A stretch of 32,688 bases of DNA, from assembly GCA_903915625.1 (NCBI GenBank), contig CAIWTN010000158.1, positions 1 to 32,688 of the forward strand, given 5' to 3'. The translations under genes were made by a program, and so were the position numbers. The notes beneath the pieces were generated by a model. That model saw only the letters and a program-made list of their open reading frames with translations. It made no database searches and was not told the origin of the DNA. This DNA is from an uncultured Pseudomonadota bacterium. GTDB lineage: Bacteria > Bdellovibrionota_B > Oligoflexia > Oligoflexales > CAIYRB01. Positions 16,325 to 22,335 of this stretch are shown in pieces; the first letter of the stretch is position 1, and the number at the start of each line of letters is the position of its first letter.

Positions 16325-18514
16325 ATGTCCAAACAAAAAATTCAAAACTATCAGTTCACTATTGACGGTATGACCTGTGCCGGCTGTGCAGCGAGGATCG
16401 AGAAGACGCTTGCTGCCGATGCGGAGACTACTCGCGCCGTGGTCAACTTTGCGGCAAAAACGGCGACAGTTGTCAGCAGTCGCTCGCCTGATGAGCTCAA
16501 ATCTATGGTTGGTGCGATCGGTTACTCCGCAACCGAGGCATTAAACATTGAATCTTTAGAGCGCAAGGAAAACACACAGATGAAACGGGCGCAGCGTGAA
16601 CTCGTGCTTGCTGCGTCATTGGCGCTGCCCGTTGTTGTCCTTGGTATGTTTGCGCCTGAATTTAAAGGGTCTGGCATCATTCAGATGATACTGACTGCCA
16701 TTATTCTAATAGTGCCCGGACGCGGATTTTTTATTCGTGCCGCAAAATTATTGCGTCACGGCGATTTGAGTATGGATTCCCTAGTTAGTTTGGGCACGGC
16801 CACGACATTTATTTTCTCAGTTTATCTATTGAGCGTGGGGCATCAGCACCTATATTTTGAGTCCGCTGCAGTGATCATTGGGTTTATTTTAACGGGCAAG
16901 TATTTAGAGGAGCGGGCGCGTCAGGCCATATCGCAGGCTCTGCGACAGCTACTTAAATTGCAGCCATCTGAGGCTACTTTGCTTGTTGGTACATTCGCGG
17001 CAGAGGAAAAAGAGCAGCGCGTACCGATTGCCAACATCACGCCAGGTTCGTTGCTGTTGGTTCGTCCGGGTGACCGATTTCCAGTTGATGGCGTGGTAAG
17101 GCGTGGCGGCTCGTCGGTCGATGTATCAATGCTGACGGGGGAAAATCAGCCAATCGAGGTGGAAGTCGGAGCCAAAGTCGCTGCTGGCACGCAAAATCTG
17201 ACCGGACCTTTGGTAGTCGAAACGACAGGGGTAGGTGCCGCGACGGAATTGGCGCGGATTATATCTATGGTTGAGTCGGCGCAAGGAACCAAAGCGCCGA
17301 TTCAAAAACTTGCGGATCAAGTAGCTGCTTGGTTTGTGCCTGTTGCTGTTGTTGTCGCGTTTATGACTTTTCTAACCTGGTGGGTGTTGGGCCAAAATTT
17401 GAATCTATCCCTGACGGCTGCGGTAGCAGTATTAGTTGTGGCTTGTCCATGCGCACTGGGCCTGGCGACACCTGTAGCTCTAATGGCTGGCACCGGGGTT
17501 GCCGCGCGTCGCGGTATCCTGATACGTGATGCTGCTGCTTTAGAGGTCCTGCATAAGGTTAGCACAATCATTTTTGATAAGACCGGTACCCTGACTTTGG
17601 GCAGACCAGAGGTCAAGGACCTACGCGTGTTTAGTTCGGAAGGTGTTTCGCGCGAAATGGTTCTGAACTGGGCTAGGAGCCTTGAGTCAGGTTCAAATCA
17701 TCCGTCTGCACAGGCAATCGTGAGGTATGCGGAGCATTATCTATCGCCTGAACAAAGTCCAATTTCGTTGCAAAATATCCGTGAGACTGCCGGGATTGGT
17801 GTGGTAGCCGAAGCTAAGGCCGACGGCACTACCCATCAAATTCGTATCGGTAGTCTTAATTCTTTGCAGGACCTCACCAATCTAGAGCAGGCGCATGCAT
17901 TGGCTGCAGCTAGTCGATTTCCGGATGCCAGCTACGTTGGCTTGGGATGTGATCAAAAAATCGTCGCTATCTTTGCCCTGGCTGATCAATTGCGCCCTGA
18001 AGCTGCAGAAAGTATCGAAGGCTTGGTGAAGATGGGTATCAAGCCAATCATGGCTACTGGTGACGGTGAGGGTGCGGCATCGGTCGTATCGAAAGCACTT
18101 GGCGGCTTGGAGTTTCGCTATGGCCAATCTCCAGCAGATAAAGCATCGCTGGTCCAGCAGCTACGCGCTCGCGGTGAGGTAGTAGCCATGGCTGGCGACG
18201 GGGTCAACGATGCTCCGGCCTTAGCCGCTGCAGATGTCGGCATAGCCATGGCAAGTGGCACCGATGCTGCGATGGCAGCTGCAGGGGTAACACTTAAAGA
18301 CAGCTCCATCCAAAAGCTAGTAGAGGCGGTACATCTATCGCGAATAACCTTTCGCAATATTAAAGAAAATTTGTTTTGGGCCTTCGCCTACAACATCTTA
18401 CTCATTCCTGCGGCAGCACTAGGGCACCTATCTCCTATGTTAGCTGGGGGTGCTATGGCACTCTCCAGTCTGTTTGTAGTCGGGAATGCGCTGAGGTTAA
18501 AACTGAGGCTGTGA
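16325..18514 (+). CDS. copA: CopA-type Cu(I)-exporting P1B ATPase
   Basis: This inner-membrane ATPase pumps Cu(I) out of the cytoplasm. The 729-residue protein has one N-terminal metal-binding domain with GMTCAGCA (Cys18, Cys21). It then has membrane helices including the CPC ion motif (Cys374-Pro-Cys376 in ACPCALGLATP), the phosphorylated Asp418 in DKTGTLT, the HP motif in SNHPSAQA and the hinge MAGDGVNDAPAL. TM7 carries YN (AFAYNILLIP) and TM8 carries MALSS...NALRL, the pattern linked to Cu(I) specificity in this family. ATG 16325 has AGGATAGG just upstream. No copZ or cueR/csoR gene lies beside it in the window, so its control is not evident apart from the possible leader. Confidence 0.95.
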   Translation: MSKQKIQNYQFTIDGMTCAGCAARIEKTLAADAETTRAVVNFAAKTATVVSSRSPDELKSMVGAIGYSATEALNIESLERKENTQMKRAQRELVLAASLALPVVVLGMFAPEFKGSGIIQMILTAIILIVPGRGFFIRAAKLLRHGDLSMDSLVSLGTATTFIFSVYLLSVGHQHLYFESAAVIIGFILTGKYLEERARQAISQALRQLLKLQPSEATLLVGTFAAEEKEQRVPIANITPGSLLLVRPGDRFPVDGVVRRGGSSVDVSMLTGENQPIEVEVGAKVAAGTQNLTGPLVVETTGVGAATELARIISMVESAQGTKAPIQKLADQVAAWFVPVAVVVAFMTFLTWWVLGQNLNLSLTAAVAVLVVACPCALGLATPVALMAGTGVAARRGILIRDAAALEVLHKVSTIIFDKTGTLTLGRPEVKDLRVFSSEGVSREMVLNWARSLESGSNHPSAQAIVRYAEHYLSPEQSPISLQNIRETAGIGVVAEAKADGTTHQIRIGSLNSLQDLTNLEQAHALAAASRFPDASYVGLGCDQKIVAIFALADQLRPEAAESIEGLVKMGIKPIMATGDGEGAASVVSKALGGLEFRYGQSPADKASLVQQLRARGEVVAMAGDGVNDAPALAAADVGIAMASGTDAAMAAAGVTLKDSSIQKLVEAVHLSRITFRNIKENLFWAFAYNILLIPAAALGHLSPMLAGGAMALSSLFVVGNALRLKLRL

Positions 18515-18549
18515 CCCTATATGGCTGCCAGGGGGTAAAATTGAAGACC

Positions 18550-18577
18550 TATAAATCACAGTAATTATTGATTTATA
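18550..18577. repeat. AT-rich perfect inverted repeat between copA and the zinc-ribbon gene
   Basis: TATAAATCA (18550-18558) and TGATTTATA (18569-18577) form a perfect 9-bp inverted repeat with a 10-base spacer. On the + strand it is followed by A's rather than T's, so it does not fit a + strand terminator. It may be a protein-binding site for the next gene or a weak stem. I see no convincing -35/-10 pair in the rest of 18515-18649. Confidence 0.45.
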
Positions 18578-18664
18578 AAAAAAAGCAAAAGTTTTTCCCA
18601 AAAGTGACGATGAGCTTCTTATCTAGGCAAGGTGACCATTACCTCGTCGAAAGGAGGTTCGTGT

Positions 18665-18997
18665 ATGGCGATAAAGCATCCTCGGGAAGATTTTCGTGCA
18701 AATGAGGAAAACTACTTTCATAAGTTGGATTCCGAGTTAATCGAGCAGATTCGTGAGCGGGAAAAAGCTAAGGCCGAGGAAGCTGAGCGAGCTGCTCATC
18801 GCGGTCATTGCGCTGATTGCGGTGGGAACATGGTGTCGTGGTCGCTGTATGGCATGCAGGGATTTGTCTGCACTGACTGCGAGCAGGTAGAAATGCAGCT
18901 GCAAACTCTTAAGGTTCTTGTGATGAGCAGTGATGGTAAAGAAGTGCTCAAACAGATTACCCAGGCTGTTGGTAAGGCCATACTGAAGACAGCCTAG
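18665..18997 (+). CDS. Small zinc-ribbon protein (zf-TFIIB-like)
   Basis: The 110-residue cytoplasmic protein has a charged helical N-terminal half (EQIREREKAKAEEAERAAHR) that may form a coiled coil. A treble of CxxC pairs follows: Cys49 and Cys52 in CADCGG, and Cys69 and Cys72 in CTDC. This spacing suits one bound zinc ion, as in zf-TFIIB small proteins. A helical C-terminal tail follows. Its function is not known to me; such proteins are often guessed to act in RNA or protein binding. The start ATG 18665 is decided by a near-perfect ribosome site AAGGAGG (18651-18657), seven bases upstream, which suggests strong translation. It stands alone between copA and a structured hairpin. Confidence 0.8.
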   Translation: MAIKHPREDFRANEENYFHKLDSELIEQIREREKAKAEEAERAAHRGHCADCGGNMVSWSLYGMQGFVCTDCEQVEMQLQTLKVLVMSSDGKEVLKQITQAVGKAILKTA

Positions 18998-19010
18998 GTT
19001 GAATGAGGCC

Positions 19011-19092
19011 AATAAACCCCGGGGAACGGCGTAAAGCTGGAGAGCTTTTTGCCTGGTTTCCCGTGGTTATTGCATTTTCTGGATTTTTTTTT
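19011..19092 (+). terminator. Long imperfect hairpin with T-run after the zinc-ribbon gene
   Basis: Bases 19011-19071 fold into one long hairpin. The outer arm AATAAACC pairs with GGTTATT (one bulge), the middle GGGGAAC with GTTTCCC, and the inner GGC.TAAAGCT with AGCTTTTTGCC around a GGAG loop. A run of nine T follows at 19084-19092, about 12 bases beyond the stem. The inner AAAGCT-GGAG-AGCTTTTT alone resembles an intrinsic terminator. It most likely ends the zinc-ribbon transcript; a structured small RNA cannot be excluded. Confidence 0.5.
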
Positions 19093-19145
19093 CTAATTTA
19101 CTACTTTTAGTAGCAGCTTTAACTGGTTGCCTACCCGTGCACAAC

Positions 19146-19175
19146 TTGCTTCGACCGTCCGTGAAACTTTATAAT
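19146..19175 (+). promoter_or_regulatory. Sigma70-type promoter for the two-domain envelope protein
   Basis: TTGCTT (19146-19151) and a perfect TATAAT (19170-19175) are 18 bases apart. Transcription should begin near 19182, leaving a leader of about 144 bases before the preferred ATG at 19326. Confidence 0.6.
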
Positions 19176-19181
19176 AAAAAC

Positions 19182-19325
19182 AGAGGTTAGCAATAACCGC
19201 CCTACCACTTCTCGCGACTCCCACTAAAGTTTCACCAGCACCTGTCGATCAAACGACGTAGAAGTCTAATTAAACCGTAAAACGTTTTTTTTGCATCTTA
19301 TACCTCGAGCATGGAGACCAAGGCA
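19182..19325 (+). other. Long 5' leader with a GNRA-capped 5' stem-loop
   Basis: Right at the predicted RNA 5' end, GGTTA (19185-19189), loop GCAA and TAACC (19194-19198) form a short perfect hairpin with a GNRA tetraloop, the kind that can protect an mRNA end. Further on there is a palindrome AAAACGTTTT (19279-19288) running into extra T's. I recognise no known riboswitch class in the leader. Confidence 0.35.
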
Positions 19326-20333
19326 ATGAACGAAGCGCCTAACAGCAATGCGGGATTGAACGATACGTTCTCTTCCCAATCAGCCCCCCAGTCGAATCCG
19401 TTTACGGCGGATCTCAAAGGTGAATTCACCAGCAACTTCGGCACCAATACCAATGCGGTGTCGCAGATTTTTAAAGAAGGTGGATTCGCAAGCAACAACA
19501 AAACTAAGTACATGGTCTATGGTGGCTTGTTTATAGTCGCTATGGGTCTTGGCTTATTATATTTCATGAGCGATGACGAAAGTAGCACCTCTGGTGACGA
19601 TGTCGCCGGAGAAACTGAATCAGAAGGTGCGACAGACGATGCTGACGAAGATGCTACTGCCACTGCTAGTACAGATGGCGATAAAACTAAGTCACCAGCT
19701 GTAGACACTGCGAAAGTAGCTGCGCCAGCTGTCGCTGCAACGCCGGCTCCGGCTGTAGCACGCAGCGCTAAAAGCAGTTTTTCGGGTGGTAGCGGCCAGA
19801 TCTCTCTCGGCGAACCCGCTGATGGATCGAGCCTAACTTACGACGAAACTCAAGGTCCAGCTGTGTTCTCGTGGACCGGTGGTGGTGGCTACATCGTGTT
19901 TTCGCGGAACTCTAGCATGAGTCCGGCGACCATGCGTGTGCCTGTCAGTGGTAACTCATATAACTTCAAGCATCCATGGCCAGGTACCTGGTATTGGAAG
20001 GTTGAGAATAATACAGGAGCGACCGAGGTCCGGTCCTTTAAAGTGATGGCTGCACCGCGGCGTAACATTGCACTGCAAGAGCCAGCAAGTGGTGGCAGTG
20101 TTGCGGGTACCGGTGGTACCGTCTCGTGGCAAGGCGACTCTAAAGTAGCGCACTACCGCGTCGAGTTTACTTCTGGCAGCTGGGCAAATCCTCAGTACCG
20201 GTTTGCGTCGTCTGGTAATTCCTTGCAACTGCAAGGAGTACCAGCTGGTCAGTTCCAAATGCGTGTAGGCGCATTCTCGGAAATTGCTGGTCGCTGGGAA
20301 TACACAGCACCCGTAAGCGTTACGGTCAAATAA
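19326..20333 (+). CDS. Single-pass envelope protein with two beta-sandwich-like domains
   Basis: I do not recognise a named family. The 335-residue protein has about 60 polar residues, then one membrane helix (63-81, MVYGGLFIVAMGLGLLYFM). A very acidic linker (82-120) and an Ala/Pro-rich linker (121-148) follow. Last come two related domains, about 157-241 and 246-335. Both open with a similar phrase (LGEPADGSS...FSW and LQEPASGGS...VSW) and have Tyr/Trp-rich strands, suggesting Ig- or fibronectin-III-like folds in the periplasm. I prefer ATG 19326, with GGAG (19313-19316) nine bases upstream; an in-frame ATG at 19311 would add five residues. It has its own promoter and a strong terminator, so it is a one-gene transcript. 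Confidence 0.75.
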   Translation: MNEAPNSNAGLNDTFSSQSAPQSNPFTADLKGEFTSNFGTNTNAVSQIFKEGGFASNNKTKYMVYGGLFIVAMGLGLLYFMSDDESSTSGDDVAGETESEGATDDADEDATATASTDGDKTKSPAVDTAKVAAPAVAATPAPAVARSAKSSFSGGSGQISLGEPADGSSLTYDETQGPAVFSWTGGGGYIVFSRNSSMSPATMRVPVSGNSYNFKHPWPGTWYWKVENNTGATEVRSFKVMAAPRRNIALQEPASGGSVAGTGGTVSWQGDSKVAHYRVEFTSGSWANPQYRFASSGNSLQLQGVPAGQFQMRVGAFSEIAGRWEYTAPVSVTVK

Positions 20334-20379
20334 GTAGCTATTTGCTTTGCGAAGTTTCCAGTTTTAGAGGTATTAAACG

Positions 20380-20422
20380 AGAGCCCACTCAAGAATTTTG
20401 AGTAGGCTCTTTTTGTTTTTTT
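20380..20422 (+). terminator. Intrinsic terminator of the envelope-protein gene
   Basis: AGAGCC-C-ACTCAA (20380-20392) pairs with TTGAGT-A-GGCTCT (20398-20410) with a single mismatch and a five-base loop, followed by TTTTGTTTTTTT. This is a strong + strand terminator 46 bases after the stop codon. Confidence 0.9.
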
Positions 20423-20432
20423 AGCATATCGC

Positions 20433-20460
20433 TTGGATGCTTTTTCCCTTGCCATATAAT
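20433..20460 (+). promoter_or_regulatory. Promoter abutting the 5-formyl-THF cyclo-ligase start
   Basis: TTGGAT (20433-20438) and a perfect TATAAT (20455-20460) are 16 bases apart. The -10 box ends four bases before the ATG at 20465, so the expected RNA start falls at or just inside the first codon. Confidence 0.5.
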
Positions 20461-20464
20461 TGGA

Positions 20465-21046
20465 ATGAAAGTTGCGGCGTTGAATACAGATAAGCAAATG
20501 CTGCGAACACGTTTGTTGCAAAAGCGGGCCGCGCTGAGCCACGACGAGCTTAATGCGACTAGCGAAGCCATTTGTCGACACTTAGAAATTTGGCTGTCAT
20601 CGCAAAAGATTAGTGAGGTATTCACCTATATTCCTGTGCGAGGCGAGGTGGACCTTCGAGCATTGAAACAAAGCTTGCCCCAAGTTGCGTTTGCCCTGCC
20701 AGTGACGGACGAGAAGCAGATGAACTTCTTCCGCTGGTATGATGATGATCCTCTTAAAACCGGTAGGTTTGGTATTCCAGAGCCCACCATATTGCGATCT
20801 CCGATGCTGCCTAACCAGAACACGGCTATCCTTGTCCCCTGTTTAGCGGCATCGCTATCTGGCGTTCGCTTGGGCTACGGCGGTGGTTTTTTCGATAGAT
20901 ATCTTGCAAGACACAAGGCAGTCACAGTAGGTGTACTATCAGATGCGTTTGTTAAAACCGATCTGCCTAGAGAGTCTCACGATCGCTTGCTAGATTGGTT
21001 GGTGACTAATTCAGGAATTAAATCTGTCCAAGTTACTTCGATCTGA
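20465..21046 (+). CDS. 5-formyltetrahydrofolate cyclo-ligase (MTHFS family)
   Basis: This cytoplasmic enzyme uses ATP to turn 5-formyl-THF into 5,10-methenyl-THF, returning a storage folate to one-carbon metabolism. The 193-residue protein shows the family's basic N-terminal pattern (LRTRLLQKRAALS), TYIPVRGEVDL, the substrate segment GRFGIPEP and the ATP-binding motif LGYGGGFFDRY (136-146), then TVGVLSDAF. In many proteobacteria 6S RNA lies upstream of this gene. Here only 131 bases separate it from the previous stop and they hold a terminator and promoter. The start is open: ATG 20465 has almost no leader, and an in-frame ATG at 20498 would remove 11 residues ahead of the conserved LRTRLL. 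Confidence 0.92.
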   Translation: MKVAALNTDKQMLRTRLLQKRAALSHDELNATSEAICRHLEIWLSSQKISEVFTYIPVRGEVDLRALKQSLPQVAFALPVTDEKQMNFFRWYDDDPLKTGRFGIPEPTILRSPMLPNQNTAILVPCLAASLSGVRLGYGGGFFDRYLARHKAVTVGVLSDAFVKTDLPRESHDRLLDWLVTNSGIKSVQVTSI

Positions 21047-21071
21047 ATATTTATCGTGAACCTGGAAGAGA

Positions 21072-22037
21072 TCACGCCTGCATATTTTTTAGAATGTCAT
21101 CAAACTCATGTAAAGTTTTTAGGTACCGTATCTTATGACTTAGTTTAGCGCCATTTAAGTCGATGATAGGACCGCCGACCCATATCTCGCAGAATGTTGG
21201 TAATTTTTTATCAAGATCTAGTAGGTATGCTTGTTCACTCACCGGTAAAGTTCCGGGTGGTAAAGCATTTAATCCGACGACCACATACTTGGATTTGAAT
21301 GCCAATACCGCCTCGGCAAGTGCTACTACTGGCATATTGGGGCCTAGGAAATAATTCGTAATGCCCCTCAGAGAGCAAAGTACGCTTGCAATCAGAATAC
21401 CAATCTCATGGAAGTTTCCTTCCATAGTGGTGACAGCAAAATTTAATTCTTCATCATTTTTATCGGATATGCGTCGAGGAATCTCTAGCATCATAATAGA
21501 CAGATGAGCTCTTACGATAGCGCTGAGAGCATGTTCGTGACCAATAGTGGTGCGGCCCGAAAGAGTCATCCAGCCGACTGATTCCATAAGCGGTGATATT
21601 AGATTAAGGACAAATGAGCGCGCGCCCATTATGTAGCGTGATTCCGTCAGGGTGGATTGAATCGTTGTTAAGTCGTAGCGCAAAAGTGCCTCTTGGATTT
21701 TGTCCAATTGACTCTGGACTTGCGCCACCTCTGGATTACTTAGTGATTGCTGTTTGGTTCTGGGGCTGCTGGCCTGATCTAATTGCAGATTTTCTGCTAG
21801 CAGCTGCGCGAGGTCGAGGTCTGGAAGTTTGGCGATGCGGCCGATAGCAAAACCGCGTTCAACTAATGCGGCTATGTTGCGCAATCTTTCAACATCGAGG
21901 CGCGAATAGACGCGTCTTCCATTTTCACCGCGTTTCGGCGTGACGGCTCCGTAGCGGCGCTCCCAAGCTCGCAAAGTGTGCTCATTCAGCCCGGTGAGCC
22001 TAGTCATGGCTTTTACGCTAAAACTGTCTTCCGACAT
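21072..22037 (-). CDS. MerR-family regulator with cobalamin-binding domain (CarH/LitR-like)
   Basis: The protein has a MerR-type winged helix at residues 5-73 (SVKAMTRLTGLNEHTLRAWE, then RRVYSRLDVERL). A helical B12-cap domain follows (about 105-190), then a B12-binding Rossmann domain (about 197-318). The cap carries the Trp and Glu-His pair of CarH-type light sensors (Trp156; Glu168-His169), but two residues further apart than the usual W-x9-EH. The Rossmann part has NFHEIG, matching the lower-ligand motif with His210, then VVVGLNALPPG and WVGGPII. It may sense adenosylcobalamin and light. I take ATG 22037, just after GGAG (spacing three). A GTG at 22046 would add three residues. It is divergent from the pseudo-metzincin lipoprotein gene. 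Confidence 0.88.
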   Translation of the reverse strand: MSEDSFSVKAMTRLTGLNEHTLRAWERRYGAVTPKRGENGRRVYSRLDVERLRNIAALVERGFAIGRIAKLPDLDLAQLLAENLQLDQASSPRTKQQSLSNPEVAQVQSQLDKIQEALLRYDLTTIQSTLTESRYIMGARSFVLNLISPLMESVGWMTLSGRTTIGHEHALSAIVRAHLSIMMLEIPRRISDKNDEELNFAVTTMEGNFHEIGILIASVLCSLRGITNYFLGPNMPVVALAEAVLAFKSKYVVVGLNALPPGTLPVSEQAYLLDLDKKLPTFCEIWVGGPIIDLNGAKLSHKIRYLKTLHEFDDILKNMQA

Positions 22038-22164
22038 AAGCTCCACAAAAAACTTTAAAGGTTAGGTGGGACCCTCGAATGTCACTGCGCTAAAAACCAG
22101 CGCCACCATAACATAATACAAAGCTTGCTCCCAGAGATCCACCAAGCCAAATCGGATTAAGTTC

Positions 22165-22200
22165 TGCGACTCGCAGTTAAAATGCAACGGAATGAGTCGC
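22165..22200. promoter_or_regulatory. Inverted repeat, candidate operator in the divergent merR/lipoprotein region
   Basis: GCGACTC (22166-22172) and GAGTCGC (22194-22200) are a perfect 7-bp inverted repeat with a 21-base spacer, and the left arm lies inside a smaller palindrome TGCGACTCGCA (22165-22175). It sits near the middle of the 298-base gap between the divergent starts at 22037 and 22336. It could be a site for the MerR/B12 regulator. I found no strong -35/-10 pair elsewhere in this gap. Confidence 0.4.
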
Positions 22201-22335
22201 GCAACCCACTGAAAAGACGAGGTTCATAATGTTTTTCTTAAGGTTTTACCAACTCTGACCGAATCACTCTTCGTTGATTTCGTCGGTGGTCTTGGCTGCC
22301 GGCAACCAATGCACACCGTATGGAGGAATATGATT

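Noticed and set aside
18515-18664. Intrinsic terminator after copA
   Set aside because: The 9-bp inverted repeat at 18550-18577 is followed by A's on the + strand, so it lacks the needed U-tract.
20334-20464. 6S RNA upstream of the 5-formyl-THF cyclo-ligase gene
   Set aside because: The gap is 131 bases and is filled by a terminator and a promoter. No long 6S-like stem with a central bubble can be drawn.
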